From Treponema sp. (GTDB lineage Bacteria; Spirochaetota; Spirochaetia; Treponematales; Treponemataceae), in contig JAFUHS010000153.1 in assembly GCA_017468745.1 (NCBI GenBank), positions 1 to 46,892 of the forward strand: a stretch of 46,892 nt of DNA. The letters run 5' to 3'. Below, one piece after another: positions 17,901-25,006 of this stretch; within the stretch, counting starts at the first letter, position 1, and each line of letters starts with the position of its first letter. The notes beneath the pieces were generated by a model, which worked only from the letters and a program-made list of their open reading frames with translations, was not told the DNA's origin and did no database searches. The position numbers and the translations under genes are program-made.

Positions 17901-18734
17901 ATTAGCTATAGTCAATGTCATGGGATATTTTTTATAATTATTCCCATACAAATATCCGTCTGTCTTGTCCGCATCAGATACACTGCCTGTTACCTTTAAG
18001 ATATACTGGTTGTCATCTGAAACAGGGACCGTTCCCAAATTCGAGCCATTGGTCTCAACTTTCAGGCCGGGGATGACAAGTGTACTTCCGCTGGGTTTTA
18101 TGACAGTCACAGTGAGCGGATCATCCGATAAGAGAGCATGCCCCACTATGTTTCCGTCAGAATCAGATTCCGTATTCTCCACATAACTTGGATGGGCGGG
18201 AGAAGTGATTTTTGCCGTAATCCCGGCTCTCCCTGAAACAGCTCTGGATGAGCTTATATCAGCAAGCGTCGAATCAAAACCGACCAGACGAAGTGAGAAT
18301 TCCAGATTAGTCCCCCCCTGTCTGAAATATGGAATATTGTTCGCTTCCATAACCCTGTCTGAAGTCTTTGAAAAAATATATGTTTTGTCAGAGAGAGTAA
18401 GAGAATCTGCCGTAGAATAGCTCGAAATAGAGTAAACCGAAGGATTGGCATCATCAGCCGCAGAGTATTCCTTAACGGAGGTCTCATCGATTACGAAAAG
18501 TTTTCCGTCACTCATTCGCTGCCATGTACCCCACCAGTATTTGTCGGAAGAAAATGAGCCGCTTACCGGACTCTCACCGTTTTTTGAATTATCTGTACTC
18601 TCATTCTTCGAGTCTTCCGACTTTTTTCCTGAGTCATTTTCATCTGTCTCTGTGCTGCAGGCCGAAAAGCCGAGCAGGAAGAAAACGGACAAGACCGTGA
18701 ATAAAATCCCCATACTTTTTTTTATTTTAACCAT
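14934..18734 (-). CDS. Giant lipoprotein with five PPC-like repeats
   Basis: A 1266-aa lipoprotein with lipobox GFSAC and an acidic, Ser/Asn-rich linker after the cysteine. After an N-terminal beta domain of about 450 residues there are five repeats of 110-130 residues (about 510-1165). Each opens with a Trp-x-Gly/Glu-x-Leu motif, then a Tyr-x-Phe strand, a Trp/Phe-x-Asp-x-x-x-Gly-Ser-x-x-Tyr-Thr segment and a closing Gly-Thr-Tyr strand. This is the pre-peptidase C-terminal pattern. The last 95 residues are Ig-like (YKWYLDGVLQ). The AAAGGAGG site before the ATG fixes the start. It likely binds a ligand or host surface. The repeats are diverged from each other, so unequal exchange is not recent. 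Confidence 0.8.
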   Translation of the reverse strand: MVKIKKSMGILFTVLSVFFLLGFSACSTETDENDSGKKSEDSKNESTDNSKNGESPVSGSFSSDKYWWGTWQRMSDGKLFVIDETSVKEYSAADDANPSVYSISSYSTADSLTLSDKTYIFSKTSDRVMEANNIPYFRQGGTNLEFSLRLVGFDSTLADISSSRAVSGRAGITAKITSPAHPSYVENTESDSDGNIVGHALLSDDPLTVTVIKPSGSTLVIPGLKVETNGSNLGTVPVSDDNQYILKVTGSVSDADKTDGYLYGNNYKKYPMTLTIANVSDVDCISSYFEITAENPSLLSVTATGSDSKLQKGAAIEGTIPSLAKGAVKTISLEVECNSMSEAFVDTGLNIKISNSSGGAWVDYVPLRFYKGLVPISFAAISDGDNSVAALNGFIIYPDNNTKFFAVDQSATGKTLYLPSFGNSMAYTLVFCGATTSQILSESTEMFYTVALGSASPKTVKLPNNSDEHKEFVNFAEGNESEETAAPVKNDFEAYLQSKDKDFYTLTFSDDFIINASSVPKDYWTSSASKVEALKDETLASNSYGVYFGTLANSDSWVVHKFYAANSGNYTIEWGDKGNKITESSNGETYKYDGSARLWVSASTSSNFSTTLFSSTSTSSKTISVSSSGYIYIKLNSWSSVDGGTYALRVKDSSGTAKSIYLSSSSGYAGYDWTVGKLASADDSKIYYFYADSENDYTLRWSDAGNGFGHSADIKISASTDAAKFSQTDSEILFHEKDNGFTESQTFSVSKTGYVFFKVTPQSSIAKYDGTFALLLTDKETYIKKLTEYTEEKFTVASGDAITNKNAWKWGCIYPDGYDIFSFPVEAGKIYSVVWDDKEDGSSSYTGDLLMSAYASYSDGTLSEAYWENIDSGYSVISTFIPKSSGKAYIKTMPKTNDSYGTYRLALAYGPDVSLTSTISDEASYNCNFYGYDISKNSDATWLEAEILSESDDVIFYYKPEKDKVYKLFVNDKYGKGSYTANTKVYYSTSAVFDETVSSGYPTYFSPTSFYYVEPEVSYLHVKAYDSNSLGTFAITMLDGENKPVTLTKLTATTGSAIEGDWLTGELTSKDDRIVYRYKAKKNTFFRMFFDDKKDGSGQYTADIEVTVDASNEDKVNSNALDSGYTSGAGYATFSEDIIIYFYVNVKGSAEGKASSDDIGTYRITIVEGNDISPDFIAVSPNSSITISEAADISVSSNISEANRIFTADAGYDSYKWYLDGVLQTSAASNIFTLDISALKAGTYEIEVEAKKGSQYFSSTIFMAVE

Positions 18735-18749
18735 AAGAACCTCCTTTGC

Positions 18750-20696
18750 TTATTCGTTTCCCAGCAAGTCCGCGCTCACATAATGAAGCGTATTGCTGTG
18801 CTCACTCGCAAGCTGAAGAACATAAGTTCCAATAGCATTCGGAATCAGAGAATAAGCACTTGTATATTTGTCATAACTTTTATTTTCCCAAAGTTTACTT
18901 CCGTCCACCTTATAGGCCGTCACGATTGGAATCGCAGTATTCTCTCCAAAGGTATCCATGCTTGTGGTCCCGTAGAGAACGAGTTTTCCGTCATAAGAGC
19001 AAAGCTGATCAAACCAGCAGTATGAATATTCTGATACATGAAGCGCAGGCTCTTCATTTTTGGCAAGCATCTCAGAAGAAATAAAACAGCCCTTTAAGAT
19101 TTTACCCGTATCACAATACTCACCGCAGGCATACCAATTACTGCCGTTTCCGTCTATACAGAATAAAATGCAGCTTTCTTTTTCATATACTTTAGAAACG
19201 CTCTGTAAATCCCCTGTGAATTTGTAAACGACGCCAGAATAAGAAAGATTTTCATAGGTTATGTCCCAATTTTCATAGCCCGACACATAAAAATCACTGC
19301 CATTGTAATAAACAGAGGTAAACATGCTTTCAGTTTCGCTTTTACCGCCTGATGAATAGTAACTTGTGATTACAAGGTTTTGATTCCGCTCACTTATATT
19401 CTCTCCCGCATCAATCACAGAAAAGAAGGGATACATAGTCTCCCCGTTATCGACGGCACCAGCAAGTGCGATTTTGTTATCTTCCATTCGATAAATAGAA
19501 TTTGTACTGTCAGTATTAAAATAAAAATAAAAAGCATCAAAATCAAACTTTGATTTTAACTCCTGAGCATAAGAATCCTGCAAGACAGCTGACCAAAGAA
19601 GCGTGCTTGTCTCAAAATTATAGCAGACAAGGCTCTCATACCAATTTCCAGACTCTGAATTTTCTTCCGAAAGGGCGTAATTCTCAAGGAGCATGACCAG
19701 AGAGCCATCGCTTTGCTGCACAAAATCCAGTACGGAACTATAATTCAAGTCACCCCAATCAGTGTTTGGAAATTCTGCCGAATAAAGCGTGCCCTTCTGT
19801 CCATAAACATCAATTCTCATAAGTCCAATTTTTTTGTCATCAGAAGCCAGAGTTCCGCAGACCAGACTGCCCTTAGATTTATCGTATGCCCCCCGCATTA
19901 CAGGCCTGATTCCAAAACTTTCATCTGACCTGAAACTTTTGTCGTCAAAATTCCACATCTGCCTTTCAGTGTCCACATCAAAGGGGGATACTGATTTTAA
20001 GGCACTTCCTTCATTTGTCACAACTACAGAATAAATACTCCCCGGCTCGTAATTTATTTCAGGAAGGTCGATAATCTGTGAATTTATGCAGATTTTTGCG
20101 CGGTATGCGCTCTCAAGAATAAAATTCCCTTCATCACCAATCTCATATACGGCGCAGGCGCCTGGCGAGATAAATTTATCAGCAGCTCCGTAAGGAATTA
20201 TTGAATTGTCCACAAGAAGAATATATACACTTGATGTAGTCTGATTATCGAGAAGCAAAAAAGCTGATTTTGTGCTGCACTTTGAAATCTCATCGATGAT
20301 TATGTCTGTCGTAGCCCTTTCCGTAACTTTAAGACTCTTATGATTAATGTCAGAATCAGAAGAAAAGTAAGGGAAAAAAATATTTTCTTTACCAAAATTA
20401 AAATTGTACACAAAGTAAAAAGTCGATGTCTTATCAGTAACCCCGTCAAATTTTACTTTCTGAGATGAGTTGGCAGGGATACTTGCAAAAACCTCCGTGT
20501 TTCTGTAGGGATTATCCGCATAATATACCTGTACCATGTAAGCGCTGTTGTTTTTAAAATTAATATATGTATCGCTGATATTCTCATCCTGAAAGTCATC
20601 TTTTTGCCCTCCACTGGCATTATTGTCCGAGGAATCTTCGCATGAAAAAGAGAAGAATGCAAAAAAAAGCAAAAAAAATATATAAAGTTTTCTCAC
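18750..20696 (-). CDS. Surface lipoprotein with propeller-like C-terminal half
   Basis: A 648-aa lipoprotein with lipobox FSFSC followed by an acidic linker. Residues about 35-80 (FKNNSAYMVQVYYA) resemble the corresponding part of the 388-aa lipoprotein encoded upstream (VKNNASSNMVCFYGA), so both share an N-terminal module. The C-terminal 400 residues contain repeated YDGKL- and SDGSLV-type turns and Gly-Trp blade motifs suggestive of a beta-propeller, without catalytic residues. It lies 15 bases upstream of the giant lipoprotein gene and belongs to the same transcription unit. Function unknown; ligand binding at the surface is the default inference. Confidence 0.75.
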   Translation of the reverse strand: MRKLYIFFLLFFAFFSFSCEDSSDNNASGGQKDDFQDENISDTYINFKNNSAYMVQVYYADNPYRNTEVFASIPANSSQKVKFDGVTDKTSTFYFVYNFNFGKENIFFPYFSSDSDINHKSLKVTERATTDIIIDEISKCSTKSAFLLLDNQTTSSVYILLVDNSIIPYGAADKFISPGACAVYEIGDEGNFILESAYRAKICINSQIIDLPEINYEPGSIYSVVVTNEGSALKSVSPFDVDTERQMWNFDDKSFRSDESFGIRPVMRGAYDKSKGSLVCGTLASDDKKIGLMRIDVYGQKGTLYSAEFPNTDWGDLNYSSVLDFVQQSDGSLVMLLENYALSEENSESGNWYESLVCYNFETSTLLWSAVLQDSYAQELKSKFDFDAFYFYFNTDSTNSIYRMEDNKIALAGAVDNGETMYPFFSVIDAGENISERNQNLVITSYYSSGGKSETESMFTSVYYNGSDFYVSGYENWDITYENLSYSGVVYKFTGDLQSVSKVYEKESCILFCIDGNGSNWYACGEYCDTGKILKGCFISSEMLAKNEEPALHVSEYSYCWFDQLCSYDGKLVLYGTTSMDTFGENTAIPIVTAYKVDGSKLWENKSYDKYTSAYSLIPNAIGTYVLQLASEHSNTLHYVSADLLGNE

Positions 20697-20708
20697 AAAA
20701 ATTTCCCC

Positions 20709-20779
20709 AAAAAAAACACGGAACTGTAATTCAAGCGTTTTCAGACCATTAAAGATGCCCTACTTTCTTTACAGCTCCG
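20709..20779 (-). terminator. Weak terminator-like structure
   Basis: Minus strand CGGAGCTG (20779-20772) and CAGTTCCG (20726-20719) pair over eight positions (one G-U), followed by T-rich TGTTTTTTTT. The 45-base loop makes it doubtful. It could reduce transcription between the first and second lipoprotein genes. Confidence 0.3.
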
Positions 20780-20794
20780 CCAAAAGTTAAAAAA

Positions 20795-21958
20795 CTAGAT
20801 AGAAGACCAGTCTATTTCCTGAGCCTTCAAAACAAGATTTCCGTCAGAATCTGCCTCTGTAAGAGGTGTAACTTTGTATCCTTGTTCAGCACTTCCTGTG
20901 ACCGTATATGTATACAAGTATCCTGCTTTATAAGTCGTTGTCGTTGTTGCATCGCCCGCAAGATAAATATTAGATATGCGGTTAGTTCCGACGCGGTAAC
21001 CTGCCGCAACTCTCTCAGACTCATACTTATTGGATGTCAAACGATCCATCGTAATTGCATAAACAAGAGAAGAAGATGTGTTAATGCGTTTTCCGCCTGT
21101 TGAAGTGACAACCGCATCGCTATCAGCTCCTGTAAAAAACTGTAATCCTTGATCTGCATTGTTGATAATCTTGATATATGTTGCGCTGGGAGTGAAGTTA
21201 ATGCCTGTTGCCCATTCAGAGACATTGAAGGTCCGTGAAAGCGTTACAGAATCAAGAGAGAATTCATAGCTTTTTGCCTGTCCTGCAAGCTGCCCTGTTG
21301 AATAGGTCGGATATGTCGAGATGATTTCACCAGTATTTCTGTCATATTTTTTGAATACCGGGAAAATCATATACTCGCCTTCACCAAGATGGAATTCTTT
21401 TTCAAAGGTCATTGAGCCGATGTAACCAAGGATCTCACCATTCGGTCCCTGATTACGGAGCTCGACATTATAATTCGTTCCGTTATTCAAAGTAATTTTA
21501 TATGCACCGTTTAAGAGACTCGAAATAGTATAGACCTGCTCATTTGTTGACAGCTTGTTATAAAATGCGTACATCATTGTGTAGGGAGAGGCATCCAGAT
21601 TCTTAGGAGCCGATTTGTAGTATTTCTTATAATCAGCTTCGGTGACGACATAAAGCATAAAATCCCCGGTTTCCGTAAAAACTGCCGCATCTTTTTTGAG
21701 CCATGATGTCGAATTAGCCTTGACACCGCCTATGATGTGACCCGCTGATGGAGCGCCATAGAAACAGACCATATTTGATGAAGCATTATTCTTGACATGA
21801 ATCGCACCGTCCGTCGCCGTATAGACGGTATAGTCAACATCATCGCTCATGTGTCCGTCAGTGTCAGAGTCTTCCTCTGGCTTACACCCCATGAACATAA
21901 ATGCACTGGCCGCAAACAGCATTGCCGTCAAAAGTAAATTCTTTTTTCGTAAAATCAT
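20795..21958 (-). CDS. Surface lipoprotein, first gene of the lipoprotein block
   Basis: A 387-aa lipoprotein. The ATG at 21958 is chosen because it starts the signal sequence MILRKKNLLLT with lipobox MFMGC and follows GAGGGG; an in-frame upstream ATG at 21991 would put 11 non-signal residues first. The mature part has an acidic linker, then beta-rich modules (VKNNASSNMVCFYGA; LNNGTNYNVELRNQ; IKIINNADQGLQFF), a repeated pattern of short asparagine-rich strands. No known enzyme motif is present. Its first codons resemble those of the lipoprotein gene at 32929, and their promoters match too. The gene is divergent from the XRE regulator at 22133. Confidence 0.75.
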   Translation of the reverse strand: MILRKKNLLLTAMLFAASAFMFMGCKPEEDSDTDGHMSDDVDYTVYTATDGAIHVKNNASSNMVCFYGAPSAGHIIGGVKANSTSWLKKDAAVFTETGDFMLYVVTEADYKKYYKSAPKNLDASPYTMMYAFYNKLSTNEQVYTISSLLNGAYKITLNNGTNYNVELRNQGPNGEILGYIGSMTFEKEFHLGEGEYMIFPVFKKYDRNTGEIISTYPTYSTGQLAGQAKSYEFSLDSVTLSRTFNVSEWATGINFTPSATYIKIINNADQGLQFFTGADSDAVVTSTGGKRINTSSSLVYAITMDRLTSNKYESERVAAGYRVGTNRISNIYLAGDATTTTTYKAGYLYTYTVTGSAEQGYKVTPLTEADSDGNLVLKAQEIDWSSI

Positions 21959-22015
21959 AATTAACCCCTCTGGTATTGATTTTCCTGCCACATAAACCAG
22001 TGGCTGATTGAATAA

Positions 22016-22043
22016 ATTATAGTCTATTTGACAGGTTTTTCAA
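22016..22043 (-). promoter_or_regulatory. Promoter of the lipoprotein block
   Basis: Minus strand -35 TTGAAA (22043-22038) and perfect -10 TATAAT (22021-22016) are 16 bases apart. The elements TTTGCTTG, CTGTC and ACTATAATT occur with identical spacing upstream of the lipoprotein gene at 32929. The adjacent XRE protein is the obvious candidate regulator. Confidence 0.7.
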
Positions 22044-22071
22044 GCAAATTTTTAAATTATTTTAAAAAATA

Positions 22072-22100
22072 TTAAATATTCATGGTTTTTTGACTATAAA
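22072..22100 (+). promoter_or_regulatory. Candidate promoter of the intact XRE gene
   Basis: TATAAA (22095-22100) in a GACTATAA context, with TTAAAT (22072-22077) 17 bases upstream. The same GACTATAA context precedes the other XRE copy at 33066. Confidence 0.4.
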
Positions 22101-22132
22101 ACCACTTATTTTTTTGGAGTATTCTTTTTTTT

Positions 22133-22459
22133 ATGGGTATTAGGGAAACTTTCAGAGAGAATTTGAAGCATTACAGAAAAGCAAGAGGTCTTTCTCAGGA
22201 AAAGCTTTCCGAGTTAATAGGATTTGGTGAAACATACATAACTGAAATTGAAAGCCGCCACAAATTTCCAAAGCCCGAGACAATCGATGTTCTCGCGGAA
22301 CATCTCAAAATTGAGGCATACGAATTCTTTATGCCGATTAAGCAGCAGAAAGATATAGAAAATATTCAAGAAATGAAAAAGAAAGAAGAATTCACACAAA
22401 AACTGTGCTTAATGAAGAGTAAAATTGACGAATTGTTTAATTCACAGATTTTAAATTAG
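22133..22459 (+). CDS. XRE-family transcriptional regulator
   Basis: A 108-aa DNA-binding protein. The helix-turn-helix lies at about residues 8-64, with GLSQEKLSELIGFGETYITEIES as the recognition segment; the C-terminal 45 residues are charged and helical. It is divergent from the lipoprotein block with 174 bases between start codons, so it probably controls that promoter and its own. A paralogue with near-identical first 75 residues lies at 33105 in the same setting but carries a stop codon. GGAG lies about 13 bases before the ATG, a weak site. Confidence 0.88.
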   Translation: MGIRETFRENLKHYRKARGLSQEKLSELIGFGETYITEIESRHKFPKPETIDVLAEHLKIEAYEFFMPIKQQKDIENIQEMKKKEEFTQKLCLMKSKIDELFNSQILN

Positions 22460-22468
22460 GGAACTTAT

Positions 22469-22512
22469 AAAAAAACTGCACATTGATGTGTGATTTTGCC
22501 ACACCAATGTGC
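22469..22512 (-). terminator. Terminator behind the glgA fragment
   Basis: Arms GCACATTG (22478-22485) and CAATGTGC (22505-22512) pair fully, with a further five pairs (GTGTG/CACAC) inside. On the minus strand a run of seven T residues follows after two bases. It fits a terminator for glgA transcription; it may be the original 3' end of glgA. It may also end XRE transcription from the other side. Confidence 0.75.
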
Positions 22513-22526
22513 CTATTTTACAGTTA

Positions 22527-22871
22527 CTAATTGTTTATTCCGCAGCCCCGTGCAAGAGCTTCTTTGTAGACTTCCACATATTTTTCGCAGCTTGCCTTCC
22601 ATGTGAAGTCCTGCTCCATTCCCCGCTTCTGCATCTTTTTGATGTGCTCCTTGCGGTTGTAGTAGGCCCAGACAGCCCACCCCACGGTATCGTAGATTGC
22701 GCCTGGTGTGAGGGAATCAAACATGAAGCCAGTTCCATCGCCTGTCTCCTGATTGTAGTTTTCAACCGTGTCAGCCAAGCCGCCCGTTCTTCGTACAATC
22801 GGGAGAGTGCCGTAGAGTTCAGAATACATCTGATTGAGTCCGCACGGCTCATACTGAGACGGCATAAGGAA
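22527..22871 (-). pseudogene. 3' fragment of glgA (duplicate)
   Basis: The reading frame encodes the last 110 or so residues of glycogen synthase, starting at MPSQYEPCGLNQMYSELYG and ending ARGCGINN. It matches the C-terminus of the complete glgA at 35034-36512 except for one internal substitution and the last residues. It lacks the catalytic N-terminal domain and any ribosome site, so it should not give an active enzyme. A terminator lies directly downstream. Upstream it is joined abruptly to a beta-propeller gene remnant in another frame. Confidence 0.9.
22540..22871 (-). repeat. Left copy of the 332-bp direct repeat
   Basis: This stretch is about 99% identical, without gaps, to 35041-35372: four base differences are seen by eye. 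Both copies lie in the same orientation and bracket about 12.2 kb. Confidence 0.92.
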
Positions 22872-23311
22872 TTTTCTTTGTTACCCTCTTGTTTGCAATC
22901 GATAAGTATAAGTTTTCCGTTAGGGCTTAACTCCATTTTTTGATACCAATCCCTGTCTGACGTTTCAATCTTAAAAAGGGATTTAGGATTTATTCCAACA
23001 TCATACATATATATGTTAGTTGGATTGCCATGCGAATATATCAAAATTCTGTTTCTTTCTTTGTCACCCACAAAACTAAGAAATTCTCCGTCCAAATTGA
23101 TTATCTCACGAAGTTTTGCGGTTTCAAAATCATAATATGAAACGGCATATTCTCCAGACTTATGCGACACCCCAAAAACACCGCTTGTCTCAATATTATA
23201 AGACGGAGTTATTGCAGCCGTATGTTCAATGATACCAAAAACAGATTTTCTCCAATGCGGTTTTTTGTTCCATCGTCCTGTTAAATTGTTGCAAAATAAG
23301 CTCAGGAACAT
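22872..23311 (-). pseudogene. Beta-propeller gene remnant
   Basis: About 120 residues read as a propeller-type protein (SGVFGVSHKSGEYAVSYYDF, FLSFVGDKERNRILIYSHG, MELSPNGKLILIDC). It has no plausible own start: the DNA at its 5' end also encodes, in another frame, the first residues of a membrane protein, and its 3' end is cut at the glgA fragment. The style resembles the N-terminal half of the exported caspase protein at 25007-28192. I read it as a left-over of a related gene cut by recombination on both sides. Confidence 0.6.
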
Positions 23312-23327
23312 TAATTTTGTTTTCCAT
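23226..23327 (-). pseudogene. N-terminal remnant of a third membrane-protein paralogue
   Basis: A 33-codon frame starting MENKINVPELILQQFNR follows a good AGGAGG site and aligns with the openings of the two membrane proteins at 24329 (MDSKINLEELILTQLDR) and 28966 (MSNRIRIEDLIHRELDR). After about 27 residues the similarity stops at a TGA. The upstream sequence also matches that of the 24329 gene. Confidence 0.65.
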
Positions 23328-23396
23328 AAAAGAAAAACCTCCTAAAAATATAATTTTTAATACCCATACGGGCATTGTTTACTAATTTAGATTCTC
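23328..23396 (-). repeat. Duplicated leader, copy of 24330-24400
   Basis: The bases before the third membrane-protein remnant share the elements AACCTCCTAAAAATATA, CCCATACG and GCATTGTTT in the same order and spacing as those before the intact gene at 24329. This supports that the remnant derives from a duplication of the whole unit. Confidence 0.7.
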
Positions 23397-23428
23397 TCAT
23401 CAGCAGAGAGCGAGCCGTATTATTCTCA

Positions 23429-23563
23429 CTAAATATCAGTTAAAAACTTTTCTTCCCGAATAACCCCAAAATCAAATGATGATTCTAGAGTCGCTGTTGA
23501 ACCACAACCAATGAGGTTGATAAGAATTGTTGCAAGAATAAAAATAAAATTTAGTTTTTTCAT
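23429..23563 (-). CDS. 44-aa mini-lipoprotein
   Basis: A 44-codon frame with a full lipoprotein signal: basic start MKKLNF, hydrophobic stretch and lipobox LIGC (Cys20), leaving only 24 mature residues. Its ATG overlaps the stop of the preceding small gene (ATGA), and GAGGG lies six bases upstream, so translation is coupled. It may be a genuine small lipoprotein or the surviving 5' end of a longer gene; the matching place in the other module is taken by the exported caspase protein. Function unknown. Confidence 0.6.
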   Translation of the reverse strand: MKKLNFIFILATILINLIGCGSTATLESSFDFGVIREEKFLTDI

Positions 23564-23826
23564 AGTTTTCCCTCTAATCGTATTGTTCCTAAATCTGCAC
23601 AATCTTCAGAACCATCGCAAGAATCAAGTGTATCGTCACAAGAATCAGGCTCATTTTCAAAATCTTCAGTTAAGTTATCCCCCTCTGCAATCGTATCAAA
23701 AGATGTATCATCAGATAAAGGAATTTCATTTCCGTTTATTACAACATTAACTTTTCCCTCATGCTGAATTTCAACAGACAAGACACCATCAGTTTCAACA
23801 GTTTTTATAAAATTTGTTTTATTCAT
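23560..23826 (-). CDS. Small protein with acidic tail
   Basis: An 88-aa protein without signal peptide. The first 45 residues (FIKTVETDGVLSVEIQHEG, then VVINGNEIPL) align with the small protein at 28216-28473. The second half is strongly acidic and contains four cysteines (EPDSCDDTLDSCDGSEDC), whereas the paralogue has a basic half. The last residues (TIRLEGKL) again resemble the paralogue end. It overlaps the membrane-protein stop and the mini-lipoprotein start by ATGA junctions, so all three are translationally coupled. Function unknown. Confidence 0.72.
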   Translation of the reverse strand: MNKTNFIKTVETDGVLSVEIQHEGKVNVVINGNEIPLSDDTSFDTIAEGDNLTEDFENEPDSCDDTLDSCDGSEDCADLGTIRLEGKL

Positions 23827-24329
23827 TTTGCAACTCCCAATAAAATAAAAAATGATATGCTTGAAACAAACATTCCAAATACCAAGAACAATAAACCGTG
23901 CGAGACTTTTTTATTATACGAATCCAAAATTTCAATAGTCGTTGTATTGATAGCTATATATTTTTTATTTTCTGATAATATGACCTCATCGGAATTTATT
24001 TCTTTTTTCTCTGAAAGTTTGTTATAAAAATCTAATAATTTATTTGCATCAAAATAACTTATTTTTTTGGGAAGCAACATTTTTGTGCAAAGAAACAAAA
24101 GTACAAGTCCGAGCAAAAACACGAGAATATAAAATGATAAAAATCCCCATTTTAAAAGCAAATGTAATTTTAGCTCATAGACCGCTTCTATAAAGTTTTC
24201 CAAGATTGTAAGAATCAAAGCAATCGCCGTGATATACCCAATTGCTTTTGTTTCTAACCGATTTTTCATTTCTAAAGATCTATCAAGTTGAGTTAAAATC
24301 AACTCTTCCAAATTAATCTTGCTGTCCAT
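23823..24329 (-). CDS. Three-helix inner-membrane protein (copy 1)
   Basis: A 168-aa membrane protein. The start at 24329 follows AGGAGG and matches the paralogue start; the open frame extends further upstream only as antisense of other genes. An N-terminal charged helix (ELILTQLDRSLEMKNRLETKA) leads into TM1 (about 38-60), TM2 (about 72-97), a 45-residue soluble loop and TM3 near the C-terminus. The LETKAIGYITAIALILTIL opening is reminiscent of membrane-anchor domains of some defence or signalling effectors, but I cannot confirm a family. Paralogue at 28478-28966. Confidence 0.75.
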   Translation of the reverse strand: MDSKINLEELILTQLDRSLEMKNRLETKAIGYITAIALILTILENFIEAVYELKLHLLLKWGFLSFYILVFLLGLVLLFLCTKMLLPKKISYFDANKLLDFYNKLSEKKEINSDEVILSENKKYIAINTTTIEILDSYNKKVSHGLLFLVFGMFVSSISFFILLGVAK

Positions 24330-24400
24330 ACGAAAACCTCCTAAAAATATATTTTCAACGCCCATACGAGCATTGTTTGCTGAATAAACTCTGTTCAATT
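24330..24400 (-). repeat. Duplicated leader upstream of membrane gene copy 1
   Basis: Matches 23328-23396. In both copies a short frame starting ATG-x-GTA-TGG (Met-x-Val-Trp-x-Leu-Lys-Ile) precedes the ribosome site; here it ends at TAG just before GGAGG. It may be only inherited sequence. Confidence 0.6.
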
Positions 24401-24483
24401 CCACTTCATTTGTCACAATCTCCCCTATAAAAATAATTCTTATACGATATAATATTCTCAACAAATCAAATCGGAGGCACACT

Positions 24484-24684
24484 ATGGCAACATCAAGCAT
24501 TTTTACCAATGTACACATCACCACCAAAGAGAGGGCGGAAAAATTCGCCCGCGCACTGGAACTCGCCGAGCAGGACGGCTTGTGGCAACCCGACCCGAAT
24601 TTTAAGGTGCATTTTACGACACCAGAAGAAAATGAAGAGCTTATGAAAAGATGGAACGCACGGCACAAGCATGGAGCGAAATGA
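24484..24684 (+). CDS. Antitoxin-like small protein of a GNAT module
   Basis: A 66-aa protein with the pattern IFTNVHITTKERAEKFARALE and a tail EELMKRWNARHKHG. It matches my memory of small proteins found directly upstream of GNAT-type toxin-like acetyltransferases in Firmicutes, Bacteroidetes and treponemes. GGAGG lies six bases before the ATG and TATAAT occurs at 24448-24453. The downstream gene starts inside its stop (ATGA), as usual for toxin-antitoxin pairs. The antitoxin role is an inference. Confidence 0.65.
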   Translation: MATSSIFTNVHITTKERAEKFARALELAEQDGLWQPDPNFKVHFTTPEENEELMKRWNARHKHGAK

Positions 24685-24995
24685 ATTATCACATTACGAA
24701 TATTCTTGAAATGCTCGAAGATGAATCGGGGAAATATTCTGAAGAACGAGAAAGTGATGTGCGAAATCTTATAGATTCTTTCTCTTGTCAGCTCAATGCC
24801 GAAATCGAATATTTCTTGCATCATAATGCCATTGAGTTTGCCAAGCGCAAACAGTGCATTACTTATTTCATACGGGATTTCAATGGTGAGCTTGTCGCCT
24901 ATTACACCAGCGACACAAACCGCTTCCGCGAATTCGGCACTCGCGAGTCCAAATCTGAGAACATCACTTACAGGCAATTTCTCCGTTTGTTCTAG
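24681..24995 (+). pseudogene. Truncated GNAT acetyltransferase (toxin-like)
   Basis: A 104-aa product starting MNYHITNILEMLEDESGK and containing NAIEFAKRKQCITYFIRDF and GELVAYYT, typical of the first half of GNAT proteins of this module type, which are usually about 150-170 residues. After AYYT the sequence in frame stops looking like the family, while another frame continues ATQTASANSALASPNLR, which fits it better; this suggests a frameshift. The 3' part is then missing because the caspase gene ends at 25007. The acetyl-CoA site is absent, so it is probably inactive. Confidence 0.6.
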
Positions 24996-25006
24996 CATTT
25001 TCCGCC

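Noticed and set aside
11987-21958. Diversity-generating retroelement target in the surface lipoproteins
   Set aside because: No reverse transcriptase, no template repeat and no adenine-specific variable region were seen.
22535-23311. One long frame joining a propeller-like part with a Ser/Arg-rich end
   Set aside because: The 3' half is glgA DNA read in a wrong frame; the correct glgA frame is preserved there. It is a chance fusion at a recombination joint.
23397-23428. Short hairpin CTCTC/GAGAG near 23394-23410 as a terminator
   Set aside because: The stem is only five pairs and no T-run follows.
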